A stretch of DNA of 64,000 bases from Polyangiaceae bacterium (lineage in GTDB: Bacteria > Myxococcota_A > Polyangia > Polyangiales > Polyangiaceae): contig JABTUA010000003.1 in assembly GCA_015075635.1 (NCBI GenBank), positions 2,468,624 to 2,532,623 of the forward strand. The letters are read 5' to 3'. The notes under the pieces are model-generated. The model searched no databases. It was not told where the DNA came from and was given only the letters and a program-made list of their open reading frames with translations. Shown here piece by piece: positions 1 through 10,025 of the stretch. Position numbers and translations under genes: made by a program. Every line of letters starts with the position of its first letter. Position 1 is the stretch's first letter.

Positions 1-1722
1 GCCGGGCTCGCGCCCGTCGCTTGCGGCAGCTGTCACGCCGAGGAGGCGAAGCGGTACCAGAAGGGGGCGCACGCCGAGAGCAAGAAGCCCGTCGCCTGCG
101 CCGACTGCCACGGCACGCACGACACCCGCTCCGTCAAGGACCCCGAGAGCCAGGTCTCGCGCGCCAACCTGCCCGCCACCTGCGGCAACTGCCACGACGG
201 CAAGGCGAAGGCCAAGGGCCAGCCGGCGTTCTCGCGCAAGGACTACGAGAGCAGCGTCCACTTCCGCGGCATGACCGACGACGGGCTGACCGTGTCGGCC
301 ACCTGCAACGATTGCCACGGCGGTCACGACATGGCCGCCGTGGCCAGCAAGAGCTCGCCCATCTTCCGCGACAACGTGCCCAAGACTTGCGGGCAGTGTC
401 ACGACGGCATGTTCGAGCAGTACATGGAGGGCGCGCACGGCGTGGCCCTCGCGAAGGGCAACAGCGACACGCCGGTCTGCACCGACTGCCACGGCGAGCA
501 CGGCATCCGCGATACTTCCGACCCGAAGTCCAGCGTGTTCGCCGCCGCCATCAGCAAGTCGACCTGCCCGCAGTGTCACAGCGCGGAGCACGTCAACCGA
601 CGCTACGGCTTGGCGACGACCCAGGTCGAAGGCTACCGCCAGTCGTTCCACGGGCTGGCCGACCAGTTCGGCGACACCACCGTCGCCAACTGCGCCAGCT
701 GCCACGGCGGGCACCTGATCCTGAACTCTTCGAATCCGAAGTCGTCCGTCAACAAGGCCAACCTGGCGGCGACCTGCGGCACGTGCCACCCCGGCGCCAG
801 CGACAACTTCGCGGCCGGCAGCGTCCACAACCCGGAGCAGGCCAGCGGCGGCGCCGTGATCGCGTTGGTGAAGAAGATCTACATCGCGCTGATCACCCTG
901 ACCATCGGCGGCATGCTGGCCTACAACGGGCTCGACTACCTCGCCACGCTGCGCGAGCGGCTGCGCCAGCTGAAGAAGACCCGCCGCGTGTCCCGCTTCA
1001 CGCTGGGCGAGCGCGTGCAGCACCTGTGCCTGGTGGTGACCTTCTTCGTGCTGGTGATCAGCGGTTTCTCGCTGCGCTACCCGGACGCCTTCTGGGTCAA
1101 AGCGCTGTCGGACACCGGCCTGAGCTTCGCGGCGCGCGGTTACGCGCACCGAGTGGCCGCCGCCATCTTCGTGGTCGCGTCGCTCTACCACCTCTACTAC
1201 CTGTTCGCGACGGCGCGCGGCCGGAGCCAGGGCAAGGCCATGCTGCCGAACCGGCAAGACCTCCGGGACCTCTGGCACCAGCTCCGCTACTACGTCGGCC
1301 TCGAGGCGAAGCCTGGTCACTTCGGCCGCTACTCCTACGTGGAGAAGGTCGAGTACCTGGCGCTGATCTGGGGCTCCATCGTGATGGTCGTCACGGGCTT
1401 CATCATGTGGTTCGAGGTCGGCGCGATGCGCTTCATCCCCATGTGGGGCTGGGACCTGGCCGCCCTGATCCACCTGTACGAGGCCTGGCTCGCCACGCTC
1501 TCGATCCTGGTGTGGCACCTCTACCACGTGGCCTTCAAGCCCTCTGGTCACGGTGTGAGCCTGGCCATGTACACGGGCGAGCTCAGCGAAGCGGAGATGA
1601 AGCACGAGCACCCGCAGGAGCTCGAGACCCTCGGTCAGACCGAGATCCTCCCGCCCGAACCCGACAAGGAGCCGTCCCATGACACGCCGACGCTGTCACG
1701 GCCGCTGCCAGCCCACCGCTAG
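1..1722 (+). CDS. Multihaem cytochrome c / cytochrome b fusion protein (5' end outside window)
   Basis: The frame is open from the first base, so the N-terminus is missing; 573 residues are visible. Nine CxxCH haem c motifs lie at about residues 8, 33, 61, 102, 130, 160, 189, 231 and 259, spaced 24-42 residues apart and mostly followed by G-x-H. After these come about five membrane helices (roughly 288-308, 338-357, 378-398, 450-470, 490-510) with histidines such as RVQH, YAHR, IHLYE and WHLYH, resembling the b-type cytochrome subunits of hydrogenases and thiosulfate reductases. The likely role is electron transfer between membrane quinones and periplasmic or extracellular partners through a haem wire. 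It overlaps the next gene by 44 bp, so the two are probably cotranslated. The family reading is firm; donor and acceptor are not known. Confidence 0.93.
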   Translation, partial: AGLAPVACGSCHAEEAKRYQKGAHAESKKPVACADCHGTHDTRSVKDPESQVSRANLPATCGNCHDGKAKAKGQPAFSRKDYESSVHFRGMTDDGLTVSATCNDCHGGHDMAAVASKSSPIFRDNVPKTCGQCHDGMFEQYMEGAHGVALAKGNSDTPVCTDCHGEHGIRDTSDPKSSVFAAAISKSTCPQCHSAEHVNRRYGLATTQVEGYRQSFHGLADQFGDTTVANCASCHGGHLILNSSNPKSSVNKANLAATCGTCHPGASDNFAAGSVHNPEQASGGAVIALVKKIYIALITLTIGGMLAYNGLDYLATLRERLRQLKKTRRVSRFTLGERVQHLCLVVTFFVLVISGFSLRYPDAFWVKALSDTGLSFAARGYAHRVAAAIFVVASLYHLYYLFATARGRSQGKAMLPNRQDLRDLWHQLRYYVGLEAKPGHFGRYSYVEKVEYLALIWGSIVMVVTGFIMWFEVGAMRFIPMWGWDLAALIHLYEAWLATLSILVWHLYHVAFKPSGHGVSLAMYTGELSEAEMKHEHPQELETLGQTEILPPEPDKEPSHDTPTLSRPLPAHR

Positions 1723-3622
1723 CGCTCTCGTCGTCGCGCTCGGGCTCGCGTTCGCGCTCGGCTGCGCGGCGGAGACCCGGGCCCCGGCCCCCGCGAGCGA
1801 GCAGCGCTCGCTCTTGGTGGAGGTCAACTGGGAGCCGAACGTGGAGCTCGAGCCGCTGCGCGACTCCGTGCATGCGAAGCTCGACTGCCCCGACTGCCAC
1901 GCCCGCATCGAAGAGCGGCGCCTGGACGCGAAGAAGCCGCTGGCCGAGAACCTGTGCCAAGGCTGCCACCAGAAGGCGGATGCTGCGTTCGCGCTCTCCG
2001 TGCACGGCGCGGCGGGCAGCGAGAAGGGCGCACGCTGCCAGGACTGTCACGGCGCTCACGACGTGCGGGCGGTCAAGGACCGGCAGAGCAGCGTGAACAA
2101 GAAGAACGTGGCCAAGACCTGCGCCAAGTGCCACGACAATCCGCTGTTTTCCGCCGAGCTCGACCCCGAGAACAAGCAGGTGGTGGGTCAGTACGCGGAG
2201 AGCATCCACGGCAAGAAGCTCCTGGACAAAGGCATGCTCAAGTCGCCGTCCTGCACGGACTGCCACGGCGGCGGTCACGACGTGCAGGAGGTCAAAGACG
2301 CCAAGAGCGCCGCGCAGAAGTCGGCGGTGATGGCGATGTGCGACAGCTGCCACAGCGGCATCACCAAGACGTTCAGCGCGAGCGCACACGGCAAGGCCCT
2401 GGCCAAGGGCGACGAGAACGCTCCGACCTGCGCCAGCTGTCACAGCGCCCACGCCGTCAGCGAGAAGGCGCTCGCGTTCCGCCTGGGCAGCGACCGCCAG
2501 TGTGGCAGCTGCCACGAAGAGCGCTTCGGCGCGCATCTCGAGACCTACCACGGTCGCGCCCACGCGCTGGGCGGCGCCAAGGTGGCGACCTGTTTCGACT
2601 GCCACGGCAGCCACGACGTCCTGCCGAGCAAGGACCCGGCGTCGCTGGTCTCCGCGGAGCGCAAGCTCGACACCTGCCGGTCCTGCCACGCGGACGCCCC
2701 CGCCAACCTCGCCGGCTACCTGCCGCACGGCGATCCGCAAGACCGAGCCGGCTTCCCGCTGCTCTACTGGGCCAACCAGTCGATGACCTGGCTGATCCGG
2801 GCCGCACTGGCCCTGCTCGTGCTGCACAGCTTGGGCTGGATGCTGCGCAACCTGCTCGACTTCGCGCGGGACCCCGACGAGTACCGCGAGGCGCGCTGGC
2901 GCCGGATGCGTGAAGCGCGACGCGACTACGCTCCGGCCTTCCGCGGCGTCGATCGCCTCTGCTACGCGCTCCTGCTCGTCTCCTTCGTGCTCTTGGTCGT
3001 GACGGGCTTGCCGCTCGGCTTCAACCAGACCGCCTGGGCGAAGGAGCTGTTCGGGCTCCTGGGCGGGGCCGACTCCGCGCGCAGCCTTCATCGCCTGGGT
3101 GCGGTCTCGACCGTGGCGTACGCCGCTCTCCACCTCGGCAGCCTGATCGCGCCGCTGTGGCAGCGTCGCGGCCAGTATCGCGACGAGGCGGGCCGCTTCC
3201 GGCTCGGCCGCTTCTTCGCGCTCGTGTTCGGCCCGGAGTCGCCGCTGCCCAACCCGCGCGATCTCAGGAGCTTCTGGGCGCACGCGAAGTGGCTCTTCGG
3301 GCGCGGGCCGGAGCCGAAGTTCGAGCGCTACCGCTACTGGGAGAAGCTCGACTACCTGGCGCTCTTCCTGGGCATCTCGGTCATCGCAGCCTCGGGGTTC
3401 GTGATGTGGGCCCCCGAGCTCGCGCTCTTGGTCCTGCCGGGCTCCTGGGTGAACCTGGCGCAGATCATCCACAACGAGCAGGCGCTCTTGGTGCTGGTGA
3501 CGATCCTGAGCGCCCACGTCTGCCACCTGGTCCCGCGCGTCTTCGCGCCGCAGAGTCCGTCCGGGTCCCGAGCCCGTCGAGCCGTGTCACTGGCCCGTTC
3601 GGCCCTCGCCTCGGGGCGCTGA
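1679..3622 (+). CDS. Decahaem cytochrome c / cytochrome b fusion protein
   Basis: This 647-residue protein has the same plan as its upstream neighbour. An N-terminal hydrophobic segment ends in ALGC at residue 29, so it is a secreted or lipid-anchored protein (the lipobox is not ideal). Ten CxxCH motifs lie between residues 70 and about 337 (CPDCH, CQGCH, CQDCH, CAKCH, CTDCH, CDSCH, CASCH, CGSCH, CFDCH, CRSCH). About five membrane helices follow from near residue 362, again with a b-type cytochrome pattern (LHRLGAV, YAALHLG, IIHNE, AHVCHLV). The start ATG lies inside the upstream gene, and the stop is 1 bp from the convergent archaemetzincin stop. The protein probably works with the upstream one as a two-part quinone-linked electron conduit. 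That partnership is inferred from the overlap and shared design. Confidence 0.93.
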   Translation: MTRRRCHGRCQPTASALVVALGLAFALGCAAETRAPAPASEQRSLLVEVNWEPNVELEPLRDSVHAKLDCPDCHARIEERRLDAKKPLAENLCQGCHQKADAAFALSVHGAAGSEKGARCQDCHGAHDVRAVKDRQSSVNKKNVAKTCAKCHDNPLFSAELDPENKQVVGQYAESIHGKKLLDKGMLKSPSCTDCHGGGHDVQEVKDAKSAAQKSAVMAMCDSCHSGITKTFSASAHGKALAKGDENAPTCASCHSAHAVSEKALAFRLGSDRQCGSCHEERFGAHLETYHGRAHALGGAKVATCFDCHGSHDVLPSKDPASLVSAERKLDTCRSCHADAPANLAGYLPHGDPQDRAGFPLLYWANQSMTWLIRAALALLVLHSLGWMLRNLLDFARDPDEYREARWRRMREARRDYAPAFRGVDRLCYALLLVSFVLLVVTGLPLGFNQTAWAKELFGLLGGADSARSLHRLGAVSTVAYAALHLGSLIAPLWQRRGQYRDEAGRFRLGRFFALVFGPESPLPNPRDLRSFWAHAKWLFGRGPEPKFERYRYWEKLDYLALFLGISVIAASGFVMWAPELALLVLPGSWVNLAQIIHNEQALLVLVTILSAHVCHLVPRVFAPQSPSGSRARRAVSLARSALASGR

Positions 3623-3623
3623 G

Positions 3624-4181
3624 CTAGGCGCGCCGCGCGGCCGGGGCGTGGGTTGCTCTTAGCGCGAGCAAGCAGCGATCGCAGAGCTCGTCCGACTTGA
3701 GATCGACGTCGTCCGCGGTCGAGGAGGCGTGCATCACGCAGCGAGGGTCCAGGCAGTGGAGGAGCCCCTGGCAGTGTCCGAGCTCGTGCACGGCTTCCTT
3801 CAGCAGACGCGCCCGGAGCACCTCCGGGCGAACCGACAGCCCATTCGGGCCCTCCGCCAAGCGGAAGGTGGACACGAGCGCGGCGCGCCCCCCCAGCTGG
3901 GCCTCACCGATCACGAAGGTGAAGATGGGGACGAACAAGTCCTGGCCGGTGACCCCCAACACCAGCCCCGAGTCCGAGAGCGCAGCAAGGGCGGAGAGTA
4001 GGCGTCGGGTGTCGTACTGGCTCCGCGCCTCGCTGTAGCTCTGGCCCATGTCCAGCTCGGTCTCGGCGGTTCGGCAGCTCGCGCGGAACACCCGTTCGAG
4101 ACGCGGTCCCAGCCACGGCAAGAGCAACCCGGCCTCGGGCAAGCCCATCGGGACGAGCAGCAGGTCCGTCGGCGAAGGCAT
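3624..4181 (-). CDS. Archaemetzincin-like zinc metalloprotease
   Basis: This is a 185-residue protein of about the usual archaemetzincin size. The diagnostic motif is complete: HELGH at 132-136 with the third zinc histidine at 142, then C143, C148 followed by V149-M150, and a final CDRC at 167-170. In this family the histidines bind the catalytic zinc and the four cysteines bind a second, structural zinc. I chose the ATG at 4181, 14 bp after the response regulator stop; the frame stays open upstream but there it runs through the regulator gene. It is the last gene of an operon with a haem-sensing kinase and a sigma-54 regulator. There is no signal peptide, so it is probably cytoplasmic. Its substrate is unknown, as for the family in general. 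Confidence 0.9.
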   Translation of the reverse strand: MPSPTDLLLVPMGLPEAGLLLPWLGPRLERVFRASCRTAETELDMGQSYSEARSQYDTRRLLSALAALSDSGLVLGVTGQDLFVPIFTFVIGEAQLGGRAALVSTFRLAEGPNGLSVRPEVLRARLLKEAVHELGHCQGLLHCLDPRCVMHASSTADDVDLKSDELCDRCLLALRATHAPAARRA

Positions 4182-4195
4182 GAGCGCTCTCGAGA

Positions 4196-5534
<1,339 letters not shown>

Positions 5535-5545
<11 letters not shown>

Positions 5546-7172
5546 TGCTCACCACCTTGGTGTTCGACGGAGTCGGTGTGCTCGCGCTCGGCGGCGGCTT
5601 CGGGTGCCGCGGGAGCGTGATGCGGAAGGTCGTTCCGGCGCCGGGCTTGCTCGATACGTCGATGTCGGCCTCGTGGCGACGGATGATGCCGTATACCACG
5701 GCCAAGCCGAGGCCGACGCCCTTGTCACCCTTGGTGGAGACGAAGGGCTCGAAGATCTCCGGCAGCACCTCGGGCGGGATGCCGACGCCCGTGTCGGTGA
5801 TGCTGATGGTCAGGTCGTCGGCGCTCGCCTCGGCTTCGACGCGCAGCTGCCCGCCGCTGGGCATGGCTTCGGCTGCGTTGACCAGGAGCGCGACCAAAGC
5901 CTGCTGGATCTCGTTGGCGTCGCAGGTCAAGCGGTCGTCTCCAGCCACGTGTTCCACGCTGTGCTCGATGCCGTTGCTCTTCAAGAGGTGCTGCACGGTC
6001 ATGAGGCTGCGGTCGATGATCGGGTTCAGGTTGTGCTCGGCGAAGACGTTCTTCGACTGCCGGGCGAACGTCAGCAGGTTCTTCACGATGTCGCCGCAGC
6101 GTGCCGACTCCGAGCGGACGACCTCGACGTAACGCAGGATCTCTTCCTTGTCCTTCTCCGGCAGGTCGGCCTTGGGGAGCTCGCGCTGGATCAGCTTGGC
6201 GTAGACCAGAATGCCCCCCAGGGGATTGTTGAGCTCGTGGGCCACGGTCGCCGCCAGCTTACCCAGCGAGGCCATCTTCTCCATGTGGACGATGTGGCGC
6301 TGCGCGGCGCCGAGCTCCCGAGTCTTCCGGGCGATGGCGGCTGCCAGCTCCTCCTCCCACTGCTCGCTCCGCGCTCGGGCCGCGGCCAGCTCCGCGCTCA
6401 TCTGGTTGAAGGACTCGGCCAGCACCTGAAGCTCTCGCCCCCGATCGACCTCGACTCGCACCCCGAGATCACCCGCGGCGACCTTGCGTGTGCCGTCGAC
6501 CAGGCGCCGAACCGGCCGCTGCACGAAGCGCCAAATCGAGAGGTAGGTCGCGAGCCCACCCACCAGGGCCATCAGCCCGGCCGCGTAGAACGTGCCGCGC
6601 CTGGCGCTCTTCGTGCCCTGTTCGATCACCGCCATCGACATCTGGAAGTCCATGACGCCCAGGTACTCCCGCTGCTCCGGCGGAGCGTGGCAGTCCGCGC
6701 CGGCGCACTGACTCGAGTTCTTGATCATCCGAGCCTGGCCCATCACCAGCGCCCCGCTCGGGTCGCGCAACGTGCGCGTCTTGCTCTGCTCCTTCGCTCT
6801 GCCGAACGGGGTGTCGTGGCACAACACGCAGAGCTCGGCGCTCTGCTTGGTCTTGGTCTTCAGGTCGTGGGTGTCCGTCGAGAACTTGACCTCGCCGTAC
6901 TTGTCGTAGATGCGAATGCTTCGAATGCCAGGCGCCGTCGAGACATCGCGTAGCGCGGCATGCACGGCCTCCTTCTTCTTCAGCAGCATGCCTTGCCGGA
7001 GCACGCGCTCGATGACCGCCGTGGTCTGGCCGGCGTGCTGCTCGAAGGAGCTCTCCCAGGCGTCTTCGGCGCGCCGCGAGCTCAAGAACGAGAACGCCAG
7101 AAACACCACCACCACGGAGCCGAAGATCCCGAAGAAGAGGTTCACGCCAATGGAGGTCCGCGAGCGCTTCAT
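5535..7172 (-). CDS. Sensor histidine kinase with haem-binding periplasmic domain
   Basis: Starting from the ATG at 7172 (a TTG 15 bp upstream is also possible), the protein has 545 residues. A first membrane helix (about 12-30) and a second (about 195-213) enclose a periplasmic domain. That domain contains a canonical haem c motif, CVLCH at 115-119, and a second, looser one, CAGADCH at 156-162 (C-x4-C-H). A HAMP linker follows, then HisKA with phospho-acceptor H312 in AHELNNPLGG, and an HATPase domain with DTGVGIPPE and GVGLGLAVV boxes. It probably senses redox state, oxygen, NO or another haem ligand and phosphorylates the regulator encoded directly downstream. A third operon gene is the archaemetzincin. 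The covalent haem is predicted from motifs only. Confidence 0.94.
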
Positions 7173-7357
7173 GCTGGCGTCCGGCAACGAAGCAGCGTGC
7201 CACAGTCGCGGGCCCGGGGTACGCGGAGCACGAGGAATGTCGCGAAAAGTTTGCTGAACCCGTCAGGACGGTCGGGTGCGGGAGTGTCTGCCGGCCCGCC
7301 GTGGGATCTCGCCTGGCCTCCTTGCGCTCGGTCATGCCCGTCGCTACGTGGCTTCCG

Positions 7358-8029
7358 ATGACGCCTCGTCGAATCGCCATCTTGCTTGGTGCGGTCGCGC
7401 TCGCGGCCTGCAACTCGCCGAAGGCGAGCCCGCCCGCGTCCGAGCTCGGGCCGGCGGCGCCACCCGGGCGCGCAGCGGAGCGCGCGGCGCTCGGAGCGCC
7501 GGCTCCGGACTTCGAGCTCCGAGATCTCGACGGCAAGCCGGTGAAGCTGTCGGCTTTCGCTGGGAAGATTGTGGTGCTCGAGTGGTTCAACCCCGGATGC
7601 CCGTACGTGCAGAGGGCCCACGCCAAGGGCTCGCTCCAGGGCACTGGGAGCCGCTGGGACGCCGATCCCGACGTGGTCTGGTTGGCGATCAACTCCGGCG
7701 CGCCCGGCAAGCAAGGTCACGGGGTCGAGACGAACCGCGAAGCCGCCGAGCGCTTCGGCATCAAGCACCCCGTGCTCCTCGACGAGAGCGGCGTCGTCGG
7801 CCGCAAGTACGGCGCGACGAACACGCCGCACATGTTCGTGATCGATGCCAAGGGAGTGCTCGTCTACGCCGGAGCCATCGACAACTCTCCGGACGGGGAG
7901 GGCGAGTCGCCCAGCGACGGCAAGCTCGTGCGCTACGTCGAGCAGGCGCTAGACGCCGTCAAGGCGGGCCGCGCGGTGCCCGTGGCCAAGACCGAGGCCT
8001 ACGGCTGCTCCGTCAAGTACGGTTCTTGA
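7358..8029 (+). CDS. Redoxin-domain (thioredoxin-fold) lipoprotein
   Basis: The chosen ATG gives 223 residues with a clean lipoprotein signal: a positively charged MTPRR start, a hydrophobic core and LAAC with the lipid-bearing C18. An earlier ATG at 7334 is in frame but would put extra residues before the signal. A Pro/Ala-rich linker leads into a redoxin fold: GAPAPDFELRDLDG (about 47-60), then FNPGCPYV with a single cysteine, C81, at the active-site position, and NTPHMFVID with the cis-proline typical of thioredoxins. The C-terminus has one more cysteine in YGCSVKYG. The likely role is thiol redox work or peroxide reduction at the cell envelope. It is divergent from the histidine kinase. 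Its substrate is unknown. Confidence 0.88.
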   Translation: MTPRRIAILLGAVALAACNSPKASPPASELGPAAPPGRAAERAALGAPAPDFELRDLDGKPVKLSAFAGKIVVLEWFNPGCPYVQRAHAKGSLQGTGSRWDADPDVVWLAINSGAPGKQGHGVETNREAAERFGIKHPVLLDESGVVGRKYGATNTPHMFVIDAKGVLVYAGAIDNSPDGEGESPSDGKLVRYVEQALDAVKAGRAVPVAKTEAYGCSVKYGS

Positions 8030-8038
8030 CCGAAGCTG

Positions 8039-8467
8039 TCACGGCTGCTGGCGCTGGACGCGCAGTCGGACTTCCTGTCGCCAGCCGGCCGGATCGTAGT
8101 CGAGCTCGTAGCCCTGCCAGGACCGCTTCGGGTCGTCCGAGGTGAGCTCGACGGTCTCGTCTTTCCCGTCGGCCCTGAGCCGCAGCGTGGCGCGCATCAT
8201 CCCCGAGCCGTCCAGCGTGCGCTTCTCGACCAGATCGACCACGTCGATGCGCAGTCCTCGAAACTGCCCGCTGCCCCGGTCGGCGGGCAGCACCAGGCTC
8301 GCGCCCGCGGGCTCTGCGGGCTCTGCGGGCGCGACGTCTGGCGGGCGCGCGTTGGGCGCCGCGGCTGCCGGTGCGGGCGGGGAAGCGGGTGGGCTCTGCG
8401 GGGCCTTGCCACAGGCGAGGAGGCAGGCGGTCAGCATCAGCCAGCGCACCGCTGCACCATCGCTCAC
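8039..8467 (-). CDS. Small lipoprotein of unknown function
   Basis: Up to 142 residues from a GTG start; in-frame GTG (8449) and ATG (8437) starts would also keep the signal. The hydrophobic stretch ends in LLACG, a good lipobox, followed by a Pro/Ala-rich linker to about residue 60. The remaining 80 residues are a small soluble domain rich in beta-prone segments (LRIDVVDL, MRATLRLRADG, ELDYDPAGW, EVRLRVQRQ). I do not recognise the domain. It converges on the redoxin gene with 9 bp between the stops, and a function in the outer envelope is inferred only from the lipobox. Confidence 0.7.
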   Translation of the reverse strand: MSDGAAVRWLMLTACLLACGKAPQSPPASPPAPAAAAPNARPPDVAPAEPAEPAGASLVLPADRGSGQFRGLRIDVVDLVEKRTLDGSGMMRATLRLRADGKDETVELTSDDPKRSWQGYELDYDPAGWRQEVRLRVQRQQP

Positions 8468-8645
8468 GGCGTCGACCGGGGCAAGGGTCAGCCCCGCTCC
8501 GCCTGCCCCCGTAGAGGCTCGATGGCGCTTGCTCCCGTGCGGGTCACCACTTCCCTGCCGGTGGTGGCGACGCAGCTCGACTCGGGGAGAACCGATCGAG
8601 ACCGGGGCAAGTGTCTCGCGCGTGGAAATCGCCCGCCGGTACGGC

Positions 8646-8651
8646 TAAGCT
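8646..8651 (+). promoter_or_regulatory. Predicted -10 element (TAAGCT)
   Basis: TAAGCT preceded by GC lies 15 nt before the ATG of the helical protein gene. It matches the GCTAnnnT hexamer seen before many first genes in this window. No clear -35 is visible. Confidence 0.4.
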
Positions 8652-8666
8652 CGAAGCGAGCGGGGC

Positions 8667-9236
8667 ATGGACGACGACGAAAAAGCCGAGCTCGCGCGAC
8701 GAGGCATGCGGGCAGCGGAGCTGGTCGAGCCGGGCAAGATCGCGGAGAAGGTCCGGGGCTCCGTGAGAGAGGCCGCCGGGAACGCGGCGCTCGAGGGCCT
8801 CGCCGCGCTCGGACGGCTCGGCGGGAACGAACGCTCGCCGGCCCGCGCCCGGGCCGTGGCCGCTGTGGACTTCGAGCGCGCCTTCGCGGCCTTCGACGCC
8901 GACGACGCGGCGGCCTTCGAGGCGCGGGTTCGCAAGGCGGCGGCGCGCAGCGCAGCAGCGGACGAGCAGGCCCGCCAGATGGAGCTCGCCGAGCTCCGGC
9001 GCTCATTTCCAGAAGCGTCTCGGGAGCTGGCGCTCCTGGTGTTCAACTGCGTCGATCTGCTGGAGGATCTCTCGGAGGACGCCGAAGGGCGGCCGCCGCC
9101 TGCGGCAGAGCTGGAGCGCAAAGAGAGGCTGCTCCAGCGCATCGCGGAGCTGCTGGCGCCGCGAGCCGGCGAGGCGCTGGTCTCTTTCGTCGATCACGTC
9201 GTCGAGATCAGCCGGCGGCAACGCAGCGGCGGGTGA
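8667..9236 (+). CDS. Helical cytoplasmic protein of unknown function
   Basis: This 189-residue protein begins MDDDEKAELARR and is almost entirely predicted helix, rich in Ala, Glu and Arg, with no signal peptide, membrane segment or recognisable catalytic motif. A middle stretch (FERAFAAFDADDAAAFEAR) looks like paired amphipathic helices. It ends 12 bp from the stop of the convergent coiled-coil gene. I do not recognise the family. Consistent high GC at third codon positions and a plausible -10 element upstream support it as a real gene. Confidence 0.7.
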   Translation: MDDDEKAELARRGMRAAELVEPGKIAEKVRGSVREAAGNAALEGLAALGRLGGNERSPARARAVAAVDFERAFAAFDADDAAAFEARVRKAAARSAAADEQARQMELAELRRSFPEASRELALLVFNCVDLLEDLSEDAEGRPPPAAELERKERLLQRIAELLAPRAGEALVSFVDHVVEISRRQRSGG

Positions 9237-9248
9237 CGCCCGGCGCGC

Positions 9249-9923
9249 TCACACGCGCGTGCGCCACGCGGCGAGCTTTTCCCGGGTGTTCGTCAGGCGG
9301 GCCTCGGCGCTGGCGAGCGCGTGCTCGGCGCGGTCGCGCTCGGCCCGAGCTTGCTCGAGCGCGATGTCCATTTGCGCCATCTCGAGCGCCGTGCGCGCGC
9401 CGCTCTTGCGCGCGTCGGCCTCCGCTCTGGCGACGCGCGCGCGGGCGGCTTCGCACTCGGCGCGCAGCGTGGAGGCGTCGGCCTCGTCGGCCTCCGCGCG
9501 CTTGGAGTACAGGCCGAGGGCGAGCGTGGCGTCGAACGACGACAGCGTCGAGACCTCCTCTCGGAGCTCCGCCACCTCGGCGAGCAGGCGCCGCCGTTCG
9601 GCCTCCTTCTCCGCGGCGAGCCGGTCGGCTTGCGCGCGCGCCGCCTCCGCGTCCACGGCAGCTCGTGCCACGGCGATGTCCTGGTGCGCGCGCGAGGAGT
9701 GGGTTGCCAGATCCAGCTCGGCAGCGTGCTGGGCGCGGAGCGTCTCGAGCTGCTTCTGGTGGTGGGTCTCGGTCTCCGCGATCGCCGACCGCGCGGCGGC
9801 GATCTCCGCCGCGATGTGATCCCAGGCCTCGCGATGCTGGCCGTCGGGATCCGTCGCCGCGCGCCAGTCGTCGAAGATCCGTTCCAGGGCTGCCAGGGGG
9901 TCGAAAGGATCGCGGTCGCTCAC
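9249..9923 (-). CDS. Coiled-coil protein of unknown function
   Basis: A 224-residue protein from a GTG start (MSDRDPFDPL). From about residue 40 to the end it is a long Ala/Glu/Arg-rich coiled coil with heptad character (for example LLAEVAELREEV and ALEQARAERDRAEHALASAEARL), with no membrane segment or catalytic motif. The short N-terminus (DPFDPLAALERIFDDWRA) may be a docking segment. It could be a scaffold or cytoskeletal protein, but nothing in the sequence decides this. A TATAGA hexamer lies 14 nt upstream of the start. Confidence 0.78.
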   Translation of the reverse strand: MSDRDPFDPLAALERIFDDWRAATDPDGQHREAWDHIAAEIAAARSAIAETETHHQKQLETLRAQHAAELDLATHSSRAHQDIAVARAAVDAEAARAQADRLAAEKEAERRRLLAEVAELREEVSTLSSFDATLALGLYSKRAEADEADASTLRAECEAARARVARAEADARKSGARTALEMAQMDIALEQARAERDRAEHALASAEARLTNTREKLAAWRTRV

Positions 9924-9937
9924 GGCTTTCGGGCGAC

Positions 9938-9943
9938 TCTATA
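9938..9943 (-). promoter_or_regulatory. Predicted -10 element (TATAGA) for the coiled-coil gene
   Basis: On the minus strand TATAGA lies 14 nt before the GTG start of the coiled-coil gene. It is the most A/T-rich hexamer in this intergenic space. Confidence 0.45.
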
Positions 9944-10003
9944 CGCTCTCGCCCCCGCCGTCCGCTGGCGCGAGCGCAACCGAGGCTCGGCAATCTGCCC
10001 GGT

Positions 10004-10022
10004 GCGGGCTAGGCTAGCCCGC
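10004..10022 (+). promoter_or_regulatory. Perfect 19-bp palindrome overlapping the glutaredoxin promoter
   Basis: GCGGGCTAG-G-CTAGCCCGC is a perfect inverted repeat with 9-bp arms around one base. A TAGGCT hexamer (10010-10015), the best -10 candidate, lies inside it, and the palindrome ends 3 nt before the GTG start at 10026. It could be an operator for a dimeric regulator or a hairpin in a very short leader. Confidence 0.55.
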
Positions 10023-10025
10023 GAA

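Noticed and set aside
1583..3526. A 647-codon frame antisense to the decahaem cytochrome gene
   Set aside because: It has the composition of a shadow frame, while the sense strand has ten CxxCH motifs.
7182..7202. A sigma-54-like promoter before the histidine kinase (TGGCACG, then TTCG)
   Set aside because: The -24 block is good but the -12 block reads TTCG rather than TTGC, so the key GC is missing, and the start codon would be only a few nt downstream.
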